DNA from: Bacteroidota bacterium
GTDB taxonomy: Bacteria > Bacteroidota > Bacteroidia > UKL13-3
Length of the DNA stretch: 64,000 nt
Direction: 5' to 3'
NCBI GenBank assembly: GCA_027491355.1
Contig: JAIXWI010000036.1
Coordinates: 1-64,000 of the forward strand
In this document: piece after piece, positions 7,979-17,461 of the stretch
How positions within the stretch are numbered: position 1 is the first letter of the stretch
Layout of the letters: each line of letters starts with the position of its first letter
Notes under the pieces: model-generated
Told to the model about the DNA's origin: nothing
The model's input: the letters and a program-made list of their open reading frames with translations, nothing else
Databases searched by the model: none
Made by a program: the position numbers and the translations under genes

Positions 7979-9988
7979 ATGAGTTCATCAAAAATAGCAT
8001 CAAAAATCCCTGAAGGGAACTTAGAACAAAAATGGAGCAAATACCGTTCTACGGTTCCATTGGTCAATCCGGCCAATAAAAGAAGTCTTGAAATTATTGT
8101 AGTAGGTTCAGGTTTGGCGGGTGCGTCAGCAGCATCAACTTTAGCTGAACTAGGTTATAAAGTAAAAGTATTTTGTTTCCAAGATTCTGCTCGTAGAGCC
8201 CATAGCATTGCAGCTCAAGGTGGTATCAATGCAGCAAAAAACTACCAAAATGATGGTGACTCTGTTTACCGTTTATTTTATGATACCATTAAAGGTGGCG
8301 ATTACCGCGCACGCGAGGCGAATGTTTACCGTTTAGCTGAAGTAAGCACCAACATCATTGACCAAAGTGTTGCTTCAGGTGTGCCTTTTGCACGCGAATA
8401 TGGTGGATTGCTATCTAACCGTTCATTTGGAGGTACTCAAGTACAGAGAACATTTTATGCTGCAGGTCAAACAGGTCAACAATTGTTACTAGGCGCATAC
8501 AGTGGCTTACAGAGACAAATTGGCATGGGTGCTGTACAAATGTTCGCCCGTCATGAAATGTTAGACGTAGTAAACATTGATGGTGTTTGTAGAGGTATCA
8601 TTGCCCGTGATTTGGTTACAGGAAAATTAGAAAGACATTTTGGACATGCAGTTTTATTGTGTACAGGAGGATACGGTAACGTATTTTTCTTGTCAACCAA
8701 TGCAATGGGTTCAAATGTAACAGCTGCATGGAAAGCTCATAAAAAAGGTGCCATGTTTGCCAATCCATGTTTTACACAAATTCACCCAACATGTATTCCG
8801 GTTTCAGGCGACCACCAATCAAAATTAACATTGATGTCTGAATCATTGAGAAATGATGGTAGAATTTGGGTTCCAAAACGCAAAGAAGACGCTGAAGCTA
8901 TCAGAGCTGGCAAATTGAATCCGAACCAACTCAAAGAAGAAGAAAGAGATTATTACTTAGAAAGAAGATACCCTGCATTTGGAAACTTGGTACCACGTGA
9001 TGTGGCCAGCCGTGCAGCAAAAGAAAGATGTGACGCTGGTTTTGGGGTAAACAAAACAGGTGAAGCGGTTTACCTCGACTTTGCATTCAACATGAAGTAC
9101 AAGTACGGTAAAACTGAAGCCACAAAAAAAGGTATCAGCAATCCAACTGAAGCACAGTTAAATGCTTTAGGTCATGAGGTCATCAAAGAAAAATACGGCA
9201 ACTTGTTTGATATGTACCAACAAATTACCGGAGTCAATCCATACGAAAATCCAATGATGATTTACCCTGCGGTTCACTATACTATGGGTGGCTTATGGGT
9301 TGATTACAACTTAATGACAACAGTTCCTGGTTTGTATGCTTTGGGAGAAGCTAACTTCTCTGACCACGGAGCAAACCGTTTGGGAGCATCCGCTTTGATG
9401 CAAGGTTTGGCAGATGGTTATTTCGTAATTCCTTACACTATTGGAGCCTACTTAAACAACGAAATCAGAACCAAAGCCATCTCAACTGACCACGAAGCAT
9501 TTGTTGAAGCTGAGAAAAATGTACAAGACAGAATTGACCGTTTTTTTGCTATCAAAGGCACAAAATCTGTAGATTATTTCCACAAGAAATTAGGCAAAAT
9601 CATGTGGGATAAATGCGGCATGGCACGAAACGAAGCTGGACTCATAGAAGCCATAGAAGATATCAAAGCATTGCGCAACGAATTTTGGAATGATGTAAGA
9701 GTTCCTGGTGCTGCCAATGAATTGAATCCAGAATTGGAAAAAGCAGGCAGAGTAGCCGATTTCTTGGAATTGGGCGAACTCATGTGCTTAGATGCCTTAA
9801 AAAGAAATGAATCTTGCGGTGGTCATTTTAGAGAAGAATACCAAACAGAAGAAGGTGAAGCCTTACGAGATGATGAGAACTTTAAATATGTGGCTGCATG
9901 GGAAATGTTAGAACTAGGAAACTGGGAGCTCAACAAAGAAGACCTCATTTACGACAACATCAAAATTGCACAGAGAAGTTATAAATAA
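7979..9988 (+). CDS. sdhA: succinate dehydrogenase flavoprotein subunit
   Basis: The 669-residue catalytic subunit oxidises succinate to fumarate. It has the dinucleotide fold GSGLAG at residues 43-48, the covalent-FAD region [11 protein letters not shown] with the histidine at 75, the substrate-site region around TQIHPTCIP, the RDVASRA segment, and the late [14 protein letters not shown] motif that closes the FAD site. N-terminal and capping domains are complete. It lies between sdhC and sdhB, separated by 15 and 19 bases, in one operon ended by the terminator at 10788-10816. Confidence 0.97.
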   Translation: MSSSKIASKIPEGNLEQKWSKYRSTVPLVNPANKRSLEIIVVGSGLAGASAASTLAELGYKVKVFCFQDSARRAHSIAAQGGINAAKNYQNDGDSVYRLFYDTIKGGDYRAREANVYRLAEVSTNIIDQSVASGVPFAREYGGLLSNRSFGGTQVQRTFYAAGQTGQQLLLGAYSGLQRQIGMGAVQMFARHEMLDVVNIDGVCRGIIARDLVTGKLERHFGHAVLLCTGGYGNVFFLSTNAMGSNVTAAWKAHKKGAMFANPCFTQIHPTCIPVSGDHQSKLTLMSESLRNDGRIWVPKRKEDAEAIRAGKLNPNQLKEEERDYYLERRYPAFGNLVPRDVASRAAKERCDAGFGVNKTGEAVYLDFAFNMKYKYGKTEATKKGISNPTEAQLNALGHEVIKEKYGNLFDMYQQITGVNPYENPMMIYPAVHYTMGGLWVDYNLMTTVPGLYALGEANFSDHGANRLGASALMQGLADGYFVIPYTIGAYLNNEIRTKAISTDHEAFVEAEKNVQDRIDRFFAIKGTKSVDYFHKKLGKIMWDKCGMARNEAGLIEAIEDIKALRNEFWNDVRVPGAANELNPELEKAGRVADFLELGELMCLDALKRNESCGGHFREEYQTEEGEALRDDENFKYVAAWEMLELGNWELNKEDLIYDNIKIAQRSYK

Positions 9989-10007
9989 CCAATAGAACAA
10001 AACGAGT

Positions 10008-10769
10008 ATGAGTGAACAAAATATCAATGTGACCTTAAAAGTTTGGAGACAACGTAACAGTCAATCCAAAGGTGGTTTCGAAACTTATCCGCTGAATGAT
10101 GTTTCTACCGATATGTCATTTTTAGAGATGTTTGACGTATTGAACGAAAAACTGATTCAAGAAGGCAAAGACCCTGTTGCATTTGACCACGATTGTAGAG
10201 AAGGTATTTGTGGCATGTGTAGCATGTTTATCAATGGCCGTCCACACGGACCTAAACAAGCAGTTACAACCTGTCAATTACACATGAGGTCATTTAAAAA
10301 TGGTGAAACCATTGTAGTAGAACCATGGAGAGCGAAACCATTTAAAGTTATTAAAGACCTCGTTGTAGACCGTTCTGCATTTGATAGAATCATAGCAGCT
10401 GGTGGATTTATTTCTGTCAATACCGGAAATGCACAAGATGCAAATGCCATTCCTATCGCCAAAGAAAATGCCGATGAATCGTTTGCTGCGGCAGCTTGTA
10501 TTGGTTGTGGTGCTTGTGTTGCTGCATGTAAAAATGCATCAGCAATGTTATTTGTATCAGCAAAAGTTTCTCAATTGGCATTGCTTCCTCAAGGACAACC
10601 TGAAAGAAAGCAAAGGGTAATGGACATGGTTGCACAAATGGACAATGAAGGATTTGGCGCTTGTACCAATACTGGTGCATGCAGTGCTGAGTGCCCTAAA
10701 GAAATCTCATTGACCAATATTGCCAGAATGAACCGCGATTTTTTAGCAGCTGAAATTACCAACAAATAA
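10008..10769 (+). CDS. sdhB: succinate dehydrogenase iron-sulfur subunit
   Basis: The 253-residue electron-transfer subunit carries three clusters. Cysteines 63, 68, 71 and 89 (CREGICGMC and TTC) bind the [2Fe-2S] centre; [11 protein letters not shown] in the second half and [12 protein letters not shown] supply the [4Fe-4S] and [3Fe-4S] ligands. It passes electrons from SdhA to the heme anchor SdhC. It is the last gene of sdhCAB and is followed 18 bases later by a strong terminator hairpin. Confidence 0.96.
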   Translation: MSEQNINVTLKVWRQRNSQSKGGFETYPLNDVSTDMSFLEMFDVLNEKLIQEGKDPVAFDHDCREGICGMCSMFINGRPHGPKQAVTTCQLHMRSFKNGETIVVEPWRAKPFKVIKDLVVDRSAFDRIIAAGGFISVNTGNAQDANAIPIAKENADESFAAAACIGCGACVAACKNASAMLFVSAKVSQLALLPQGQPERKQRVMDMVAQMDNEGFGACTNTGACSAECPKEISLTNIARMNRDFLAAEITNK

Positions 10770-10787
10770 GCTAAACAATATAAAGGA

Positions 10788-10816
10788 ACGCCTGCACCTT
10801 CGGTGCAGGCGTTTTT
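10788..10816 (+). terminator. Rho-independent terminator after sdhB
   Basis: A 10-11 bp GC-rich stem (ACGCCTGCAC paired with GTGCAGGCGT around a TTC-containing loop) is followed directly by TTTTTG TTT. It closes the succinate dehydrogenase operon. Confidence 0.93.
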
Positions 10817-10884
10817 GTTTAAAACAAACTTAATTGCAAGCTTGTTACAATATTACTTAAATTAGCAACTCATACAGAGCTATT

Positions 10885-13569
10885 GTGCGCCAACTCATCT
10901 ATGTAAGCATCTCCCTAATTTTTATCCTTATCAGCAGGAAAGGTTCAGCTACGCATTACAGAGCTGGCGAAATCACCTACAAACAAATTGCATTAACCAC
11001 TTATGAAATTACTGCAACAACTTACACAGACCCTAGAAACACTGCTGCCGATAGGCCAGAAATAGATATTAATTTAGGAGACAATACCATACGTACTGTT
11101 GCAAGATCAAACGGAAACGGAGAAATTGTCAATACTGACCCTAACAATATTATCAAAAAAAACATATACAGAACTACCCACACCTATCCCGGTCCAGGTA
11201 AATACCTCATCAGCATCTTTGACCAAAATAGAATTGCTGGTATCCGTAATATCAACAATGGAATTTCAGTAGACATTGCTTTTTATGTAGAATCTTATCT
11301 AAATATTTTTGCAGGCTTTGGTTTCAATCAAAGTCCAGTACTGCTCTTACCTCCTATAGATATTGGTTGCAAATTCCGCATATTTACTCACAACCCAGCT
11401 GCATATGACCCTGATGGAGACAGCTTGAGCTTCACACTTATTCCCCCCAAAAAAGCCAGAGGTACAGATGTTGAAAATTACACCACACCATTGTTCAGCG
11501 ACTCCTTTACACTCGATCAAAAAAACGGTCAAGTTACCTGGACCATGCCTACTGTTGCTGGACCCTACAATATTGCAATTAAAATTCAGGAATTCCGTAA
11601 AGGCATACTAATTGGTTTTGTTGTGCGTGACATGCAAATTTTCATCAATGACAATTGTCTCAATTTTCCACCTAAAATCAGTGCCATCAATGATACCTGT
11701 ATAGAAGCCAATCAATTGCTCAAAAAAACTTTCCTAACAACAGATCCAGATGCAGGTCAGCTTATTACCTTGAGCACTTATGGAGGACCATTTGTACAAA
11801 AAAATCAACCTGCTAGCATTAGTCCAATTCCCAATACAGGAACATCCCCATTGAGTACACAATTCAATTGGAAACCCTCTTGCAATGCTGTGAGGTTCAG
11901 ACCCCACCAAGCAGTTTTTAGGGCTACTGACAACCATCCCTCCGACCCATTGAGTGATATCCGATATTACAACATTCAAGTAGTAGCACCAGCTCCCAAA
12001 AACTTTCAAATCAAACAAGACAGCAATGGATTTCAATTAAATTGGAATCCAGATACTTGCGGCATGGCATACGGTTACAAAATTTACAGACGTATCGATT
12101 CTAGTTATTGGGAACATGCACTTTGTGAAACAGGCGTTCCTGATTATACAGGATTTAAGATATTAGATACAACCTCTGGGCTAAACAATACCAGTTATTT
12201 TGACAATGATTTTGGCAGAGGACTTTCTCCATTGGTTCGTTATTGTTATCGCATTACAGCCATGTACCCTCCAAGAAGCGAAAATGGTTCTATCATCTTC
12301 AGTGAGCCTGTTGAAAGTTACAGTAGTATCGAAATTTGTGATTTGATATTGCAAACAAAACCAATACTGACACAAGTTACAGTAGACAGCACATCTACTT
12401 CCAATGGGGTAATTACCATAAAATGGCTAAGTCCAAAACAAATTGATACACTGGATCAGTTCCCTCCTCCCTACCAAGCACAATTAGAAGTAGCCAACAA
12501 GAATCAAAACAATTTCAACGCAATTGGCAATCCTATTATATACCCAACTTATGCAGCTTTGAAAAAAGAAACCTATACAGACACTTTAAAGAATACCCTT
12601 CAAAACGCTTACGATTACAAGGTTGCCTTTTATTACACTAAAGCAGGACAATTCAAACCCTTGAATCAAAGCATACCAGCCAGTTCAGTTTTTTTAAAAT
12701 TGTTCAATTCCAATAAAAGCATTTTGTTAAGCTGGGAGGAAACGGTTCCCTGGACCAATACCCAAACTGTTATCTATAAAAAAATCAATGGACAATTTGA
12801 TTCTATTGGCACCACTGAAAAAACATTTTTCAAAGATTTACAATTAGAAAACGGCAAAACCTATTGTTACAAAATCAAACGAATTGGTTATTATAACAAG
12901 CAGTTGTATCCCAATGTGATTGAAAACTATTCACAAGAAAATTGTGGCATTCCAATAGATACCGTCAAACCTTGCCCTGTAGTTTTAAACATTGAAACCC
13001 CTTGCAACTCGAATGCACCACTCAACAATCAAGTATTGCTGAAATGGAAATATCCCGCTGATTGCGAACAAGACCAAGCTTTTTACAATGTTTACTGGAA
13101 GCAAAAAATAGTTGACAATTGGACTTTACTGGCAAAAGTGCCCAATACACAGTTACAATATGCCGACAATAGGACCATTTTAAACAAAGCCATTCATGGC
13201 TGTTATGCTGTAACTACAACCGATTCAAGTGGAAACGAAAGCAATATTATCAATCCTACTTGCATTGAAAATTGTCCATTTTACCAATTGCCAAATGTAT
13301 TTACTCCTGCCAAAGATGATTCCATTAACAGCACCTTTAAACCATTTCCATACAGATTTGTATCACAAGTAAAAACTCAAATTTTTAACCGTTGGGGTAA
13401 TTTGGTTTTCGAGAGCAATGATCCGGCTATCAATTGGGATGGCACAGACCAGCAATCAGGTATTGATTGCCCTGCAGGTGTGTATTATTATATTTGTGAA
13501 ATAGAAGAGAGTTATTTAAGTGGTGATCAACAAAGAACAAGCAGAGGCAGTATCCAATTAATCCGATAA
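10885..13569 (+). CDS. large secreted protein with gliding-motility-associated (CHU_C) C-terminal domain
   Basis: The 894-residue product begins with a signal peptide (about 1-22, ending near GSATHY) from a GTG start. The mature part is beta-rich: an N-terminal sandwich, a cadherin/PKD-like stretch around DPDGDSLSFTL near residue 175, then several fibronectin-III-like modules. The last 90 residues (LPNVFTPAKDDS, IFNRWGNLVFES, WDGTDQQ, AGVYYYIC) match the CHU_C type B sorting domain used for T9SS export and cell-surface attachment. Function is therefore probably adhesion or surface structure, unproven. The ribE gene starts 4 bases after its stop, although a shared role is not obvious. Confidence 0.85.
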   Translation: MRQLIYVSISLIFILISRKGSATHYRAGEITYKQIALTTYEITATTYTDPRNTAADRPEIDINLGDNTIRTVARSNGNGEIVNTDPNNIIKKNIYRTTHTYPGPGKYLISIFDQNRIAGIRNINNGISVDIAFYVESYLNIFAGFGFNQSPVLLLPPIDIGCKFRIFTHNPAAYDPDGDSLSFTLIPPKKARGTDVENYTTPLFSDSFTLDQKNGQVTWTMPTVAGPYNIAIKIQEFRKGILIGFVVRDMQIFINDNCLNFPPKISAINDTCIEANQLLKKTFLTTDPDAGQLITLSTYGGPFVQKNQPASISPIPNTGTSPLSTQFNWKPSCNAVRFRPHQAVFRATDNHPSDPLSDIRYYNIQVVAPAPKNFQIKQDSNGFQLNWNPDTCGMAYGYKIYRRIDSSYWEHALCETGVPDYTGFKILDTTSGLNNTSYFDNDFGRGLSPLVRYCYRITAMYPPRSENGSIIFSEPVESYSSIEICDLILQTKPILTQVTVDSTSTSNGVITIKWLSPKQIDTLDQFPPPYQAQLEVANKNQNNFNAIGNPIIYPTYAALKKETYTDTLKNTLQNAYDYKVAFYYTKAGQFKPLNQSIPASSVFLKLFNSNKSILLSWEETVPWTNTQTVIYKKINGQFDSIGTTEKTFFKDLQLENGKTYCYKIKRIGYYNKQLYPNVIENYSQENCGIPIDTVKPCPVVLNIETPCNSNAPLNNQVLLKWKYPADCEQDQAFYNVYWKQKIVDNWTLLAKVPNTQLQYADNRTILNKAIHGCYAVTTTDSSGNESNIINPTCIENCPFYQLPNVFTPAKDDSINSTFKPFPYRFVSQVKTQIFNRWGNLVFESNDPAINWDGTDQQSGIDCPAGVYYYICEIEESYLSGDQQRTSRGSIQLIR

Positions 13570-13573
13570 AAAA

Positions 13574-14167
13574 GTGTTTACAGGAATCATAGAAACTACA
13601 GCAACAATAAGTAGCATTGACCAAGAAGGCAGCAATGTTCATTTTTGGTTCAGCTCAAGCATCAGCGATGCATTAAAAATTGACCAATCTGTTGCACACA
13701 ACGGCATTTGTTTAACAGTTGTGGCATTGCAACCTGGCATGCATCAAGTAACTGCAATTGAAGAAACAATGCGCAAAACGAACCTAGGATCAATGATACT
13801 TGGAGAAAAAGTAAATTTAGAACGCTGCATGGCTGCAAATGGACGTTTTGACGGACATATAGTACAAGGTCATGTAGATGGATTGGCTAAATGTACAAAC
13901 ATCAAGGATTGTAACGGAAGTTGGGAATTGTCATTTGAATTGGCTTCTTCTGCCCAAACCCTGTTGGTGGTAGAAAAAGGAAGCATTTGCATCAATGGTA
14001 TCAGTTTAACAGTAGTTAGCTGCGAAGGCTTGATTGTTAAAGTTGCCATCATTCCCTATACCTGGGAGCATACCAATTTGGCTTCACTTGCAATTGGTAA
14101 AACTGTCAATATTGAATTTGACATCATTGGAAAGTACATTGCCAAACAAATGAGTTTAAGACAATAA
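13574..14167 (+). CDS. ribE: riboflavin synthase, alpha subunit
   Basis: The 197-residue enzyme dismutates two 6,7-dimethyl-8-ribityllumazine molecules into riboflavin. It shows the hallmark N-terminus MFTGIIE, two tandem lumazine-binding domains (about 1-95 and 96-190), GHIVQGHVDG near residue 95-104, and repeated GI-C/S-LTVV segments. The start is a GTG at 13574, fixed by the invariant MFTG opening. It follows the surface-protein gene by 4 bases and ends at a bidirectional terminator shared with the ribosomal operon. Confidence 0.95.
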   Translation: MFTGIIETTATISSIDQEGSNVHFWFSSSISDALKIDQSVAHNGICLTVVALQPGMHQVTAIEETMRKTNLGSMILGEKVNLERCMAANGRFDGHIVQGHVDGLAKCTNIKDCNGSWELSFELASSAQTLLVVEKGSICINGISLTVVSCEGLIVKVAIIPYTWEHTNLASLAIGKTVNIEFDIIGKYIAKQMSLRQ

Positions 14168-14196
14168 AAAAACCGATGTAAAACATCGGTTTTTTT
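14166..14196. terminator. bidirectional terminator between ribE and rplI
   Basis: AAAAAAACCGATGT at 14166-14179 pairs perfectly with ACATCGGTTTTTTT at 14183-14196 around AAA. With A and T tracts on the outer sides it can end transcription from ribE on the plus strand and from the rpsF operon on the minus strand. Confidence 0.92.
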
Positions 14197-14222
14197 ATCA
14201 ATAATGAATTGAAATGATTGGC

Positions 14223-14663
14223 TTATTCGCCCATTACTTCAACTTGGATGTTCACTGTTACATCACGGTGCAAGTTTAAAGTTGCTTCGTAAGTTCCCAA
14301 TGTTTTTACATCGCTGATTTCAATTTTACGTCTGTCAATTTCATAGCCTTTTAATTTCAAAGCTTGCGAAATTTGCAATGGCGTGATTGAACCAAATATT
14401 TTTCCATTAGCACCGGCTTTCATACCAATTTGGATAGAAACATCTTTCAATTGTTCAGATAAAGTCAAAGCATCAGCTTTTAACTTTTCACGTTTCATTG
14501 CACCTTGACGGTTGTTTTCAGCTAACATTTTTAAGTTACCAGGAGTTGCCATTGTAGCAATACCACGTGGGAACAAATAATTGTTTGCATAACCGTTTTT
14601 AACTTCTACTACATCACCTTGGTGACCTAGGTTTTTGAGGTTTTCTTTAAGAATAACTTTCAT
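14223..14663 (-). CDS. rplI: 50S ribosomal protein L9
   Basis: The 146-residue protein begins MKVILKENLKNLGHQGDVV and has the L9 architecture: N-terminal rRNA-binding domain with NGYANNYLFPRGIA near 23-36, a long connecting helix, and a C-terminal domain containing KIFGSITPLQI. It is the last gene of rpsF-rpsR-rplI. It is preceded by an unusually strong Shine-Dalgarno (AAAGGAGG, 7 bases before the ATG), which is rare in this phylum and contrasts with nearly every other gene in the window. Confidence 0.97.
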   Translation of the reverse strand: MKVILKENLKNLGHQGDVVEVKNGYANNYLFPRGIATMATPGNLKMLAENNRQGAMKREKLKADALTLSEQLKDVSIQIGMKAGANGKIFGSITPLQISQALKLKGYEIDRRKIEISDVKTLGTYEATLNLHRDVTVNIQVEVMGE

Positions 14664-14670
14664 GTGTAGG

Positions 14671-14678
14671 CCTCCTTT
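14671..14678 (-). promoter_or_regulatory. strong Shine-Dalgarno sequence before rplI
   Basis: On the minus strand AAAGGAGG ends 7 bases before the rplI ATG and begins within the rpsR stop codon. It is an essentially complete match to the anti-Shine-Dalgarno core. Confidence 0.85.
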
Positions 14679-14952
14679 ATTTTAATGAATCCCCTTCGAA
14701 AGGCAAAATAGCAATGTGTCTAGCACGTTTGATTGCTTGAGTTACCTTACGTTGGTATTTTAATGATGTACCAGTTAAACGACGTGGCAATACTTTACCT
14801 TGATCGTTTACAAATTTCATCAAGAAATTAGCGTCTTTGTAATCAATGAACTTGATTCCGTTTTTACGGAAACGACAGAATTTCTTTTTTTGTGGAGCTT
14901 CCGGAGTGGTATTGAATACCATAGCCGGGTTAATTTGCGACTTCTTTTTCAT
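14677..14952 (-). CDS. rpsR: 30S ribosomal protein S18
   Basis: The 91-residue protein carries the S18 core: [38 protein letters not shown] and [12 protein letters not shown]. It binds next to S6 on the 30S platform. An N-terminal extension of about 25 residues ([20 protein letters not shown]) is typical of Bacteroidota. It starts 2 bases after rpsF ends and has its own AAGGAG motif inside the rpsF 3-prime end. Confidence 0.97.
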   Translation of the reverse strand: MKKKSQINPAMVFNTTPEAPQKKKFCRFRKNGIKFIDYKDANFLMKFVNDQGKVLPRRLTGTSLKYQRKVTQAIKRARHIAILPFEGDSLK

Positions 14953-14954
14953 AA

Positions 14955-15365
14955 TTACTTAACTCCTTCTTGTTTTTGGTCCTTCTTGCCTTGGTTGAAT
15001 TCACCATTGCGTTTACGGGTGTTGTAAATTAACGCATGTTTGTCAAGCGAAATTGTTAAATAACGCATAATGCGCTCGTCACGACGAAAAGCTAGTTCAA
15101 ATTTTGAAATAAACTCAGAAGCTGCTCTAAACTCGAATAAATGATAGAACCCGGTCGATTTTTTTTGGATCGGATAAGCAAGTTTAGTTAAACCCCAGTT
15201 TTCCTCATGAACCAGCTCTCCGCCATTTTCAGTGATAAGATTGCGGTATTTTGCTACCACATCTTTCAACTGATCTTCGGAGAGTACGGGAGTGAAAATA
15301 ATCACTGACTCATAGTCTTTTAAGACAACCGACTCTTTTTTAGTTGATTTGGTTTTAGTTGCCAT
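14955..15365 (-). CDS. rpsF: 30S ribosomal protein S6
   Basis: The 136-residue protein has the S6 ferredoxin-like core from about residue 17 ([16 protein letters not shown]) to about 112 ([12 protein letters not shown]), with a basic N-terminal extension ([10 protein letters not shown]) and a charged tail. It is the first gene of the operon and forms a heterodimer with S18 on the ribosome. There is no Shine-Dalgarno upstream of its ATG, unlike rpsR and rplI. About 290 bases separate it from divergent dnaX. Confidence 0.96.
   Translation of the reverse strand: MATKTKSTKKESVVLKDYESVIIFTPVLSEDQLKDVVAKYRNLITENGGELVHEENWGLTKLAYPIQKKSTGFYHLFEFRAASEFISKFELAFRRDERIMRYLTISLDKHALIYNTRKRNGEFNQGKKDQKQEGVK
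14963..14971 (-). promoter_or_regulatory. Shine-Dalgarno sequence before rpsR
   Basis: The minus strand reads AAGAAGGAG ending 10 bases before the rpsR ATG. It lies inside the last codons of rpsF (the EGV residues), so it is constrained by two functions. Confidence 0.65.
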
Positions 15366-15657
15366 TTACTGGAAAAATTAATTTTTTAGGGCCACGAAGA
15401 TAGGCATAATTTTCTATGAATCAATAATTATCCCATTCTTTTTGCTAAAAAAAGCGCAAAACAAATAAAATTTCAACCAGAGCAAGCACTAACCGGCATT
15501 GTCAATTTCACAAAAAACTCACTTTCAAGCATTTAATGTAAATCCTATTGAACACATGGGCCATAAATCATTGAATCAAAATTACCTGAATTTTATCGTT
15601 GAAATTTGGTGCAGAAAATGTGGTAAAGGTTTGCACCTTTTGTTTTAGTTTAGCAGC

Positions 15658-16806
15658 ATGGAAAATTTTGTGGTGAGTGCCCGAAAGTACAGACCTTCTC
15701 GGTTTGATACTGTCATTGGGCAAGAACATGTGGTTCAAACACTTAAAAATGCAATAAGAAACAGGCATTTGGCCCATGCATTTTTATTTTGTGGTCCAAG
15801 AGGTGTGGGCAAAACTACCAGTGCCAGGTTATTGGCCAAAACTGTTAATTGTACCCAGTTATCTCCCGATTTTGAAGCCTGCGATCAATGTGACAGCTGC
15901 AAGGCATTTAACTCAAATGCCTCATTTAATATCTATGAATTAGATGCGGCCTCAAACAATTCAGTTGATGATATCAGGGCTTTGGTTGAACAAGTGAGAT
16001 ATGCTCCACAAGGTGCACAATACAAAATTTACATCATAGACGAGGTGCACATGCTCAGTGCTGCGGCATTCAATGCTTTTCTTAAAACATTGGAAGAACC
16101 CCCACCCTATGCCAAATTCATTTTAGCAACCACTGAAAAGCACAAAATTCTGCCAACTATACTATCTAGGTGTCAGATTTTCGATTTTCACCGCATTAAA
16201 ATTGAAGATGCCGTTAAACAGCTCAAAAAAATATGTGAAAACGAACAAATTGAAGCGGAAGAAGAAGCCCTGCATGTCATTGCTAAAAAAGCAGATGGGG
16301 CTATGCGTGATGCTTTGTCCATTTTTGACAGGATAGTCAGTTTCAGTGGCAACCAAATCAGCTACAAAGATGTTATTTCAAACCTCAATATTCTTGATTA
16401 CGATTATTATTTCAAAGCAACCAATTACCTACTCAACGAAGATTTAGCAGCAAGTTTATTGCTATTTGATGAAATCATTAACAATGGTTTTGAAGAGCAA
16501 CATTTTTTACAAGGCTTTGCAGAACATTTCAGAAACTTAATGGTATGTAAACATCCTGACACCCTGAAATTGCTGGAATTAGCCCCAAATGTAGCTGCAA
16601 AATTTGGTCAACAAGCACAAGCATGCTCCGCTAGTTGGTTATTGAATGCACTCAATCTATTGAACCAAACAGATTTCCAATTCAGACTTAGTAAAAATCA
16701 ACGTTTGCATGTAGAGTTGGCACTGATGAAGCTTTGTAACTTAAACAGAGCCATTCAATTGAGCAATTCGGGTCAACCCGACGATAAAAAAAAAAGCCTG
16801 AATTAA
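15658..16806 (+). CDS. dnaX: DNA polymerase III subunit gamma/tau, zero-frame product
   Basis: This frame encodes the clamp-loader ATPase: Walker A GPRGVGKT at residues 46-53, a zinc-binding set C65, C75, C78 and C81, Walker B with IIDEVHML, the sensor region LATTEKHKILPTILSRCQ, and the collar domain to about residue 360. The zero frame stops at 16804-16806 just after AAA AAA AAA AGC CTG AAT TAA, giving a 382-residue gamma-like protein. The tau C-terminus continues in the -1 frame from the A10 run (16786-16795), so the gene appears to use programmed slippage, or the run was miscounted. Start choice is firm; MENFVVSARKYRP is the standard opening. Confidence 0.93.
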   Translation: MENFVVSARKYRPSRFDTVIGQEHVVQTLKNAIRNRHLAHAFLFCGPRGVGKTTSARLLAKTVNCTQLSPDFEACDQCDSCKAFNSNASFNIYELDAASNNSVDDIRALVEQVRYAPQGAQYKIYIIDEVHMLSAAAFNAFLKTLEEPPPYAKFILATTEKHKILPTILSRCQIFDFHRIKIEDAVKQLKKICENEQIEAEEEALHVIAKKADGAMRDALSIFDRIVSFSGNQISYKDVISNLNILDYDYYFKATNYLLNEDLAASLLLFDEIINNGFEEQHFLQGFAEHFRNLMVCKHPDTLKLLELAPNVAAKFGQQAQACSASWLLNALNLLNQTDFQFRLSKNQRLHVELALMKLCNLNRAIQLSNSGQPDDKKKSLN

Positions 16807-16841
16807 ACCCTGAACCACTTGTAGCAAAAATTCAAGTGGTT
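16786..16841 (+). promoter_or_regulatory. putative slippage site with downstream stem-loop in dnaX
   Basis: Ten A residues (16786-16795) are read as three Lys codons in the zero frame. A stop follows at 16804-16806. A perfect 9-bp inverted repeat, AACCACTTG at 16813-16821 and CAAGTGGTT at 16833-16841, starts 17 bases after the run. A -1 shift (or one inserted A in the mRNA) joins the two dnaX frames. In other bacteria dnaX uses ribosomal -1 frameshifting (Escherichia coli) or transcript slippage on an A-run (Thermus). Confidence 0.6.
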
Positions 16842-17435
16842 GATACAAACACTGCCGAAAAAGCAATAGAGGCCCCTCCTCAAACGCCGGCAATACCTCC
16901 AAAAAATCAGGTTCAATTACAAGAAATCTCTGGTAACAATGCGGTCAACTTCAACTTAAACAGAGGCAGCCAAATTGAAAACCTTCGCAAACAACTCATA
17001 GAGAAACAACAAACTGCTCAAGAAAATGAGCAACCTTTGTTACAAAAAAATGAGCCAGAACTACGTTCTAATTTTACAGTTGAAGAATTTGCTTCTGTTT
17101 GGACAAACTACATCGTACACCTTGAAAATACGGCCAAATCCAGAATTGCAAGTTTCCTTAAAAACACCAAATACCGAATAAACCAATTCAAAATTGAATT
17201 GGAACTCAAAAGCAATTTGGAACAGGAATTAGTTGAAGAAGAAAAGTTAGATATGATTCCATTTTTTAGAAGTCAACTCAAAAACAATAAAATTGAATTC
17301 GAGTATACCATCAATACCGATTTGATTCAACAAACAAAAAAAATAAGCAAAACAGAAGTACTCAAAAACATGTCGGATAAACAACCACTCATAACTGAAT
17401 TGGTTCAATCACTCGGACTTGAAATTGAATATTAA
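16794..17435 (+). CDS. dnaX: DnaX tau-specific C-terminal region in the -1 frame
   Basis: From the end of the A10 run the -1 frame reads K-P-E-L-N-P-E-P-L-V-A-K-I-Q-V-V-D and stays open to the TAA at 17433-17435. It contains a proline/glutamine-rich linker and then an alpha-helical domain (from about FTVEEFASVWTNYIVHLE) like the C-terminal tau region that contacts the polymerase core in Bacteroidota DnaX. Joined to the zero frame by a -1 shift it makes a product of about 592 residues, close to normal tau length. A separate start (GTG at 16836) is possible but there is no ribosome site or independent promoter, so a fused product is preferred. Confidence 0.75.
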   Translation, partial: KPELNPEPLVAKIQVVDTNTAEKAIEAPPQTPAIPPKNQVQLQEISGNNAVNFNLNRGSQIENLRKQLIEKQQTAQENEQPLLQKNEPELRSNFTVEEFASVWTNYIVHLENTAKSRIASFLKNTKYRINQFKIELELKSNLEQELVEEEKLDMIPFFRSQLKNNKIEFEYTINTDLIQQTKKISKTEVLKNMSDKQPLITELVQSLGLEIEY

Positions 17436-17461
17436 TTTAGCATACCCTAACGCAATAAACT

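Noticed and set aside
16836-17435. separate gene with a GTG start after dnaX
   Set aside because: The -1 frame is open continuously from the A-run and its product looks like the tau C-terminus; no start signal is seen, so a shared dnaX product is preferred.
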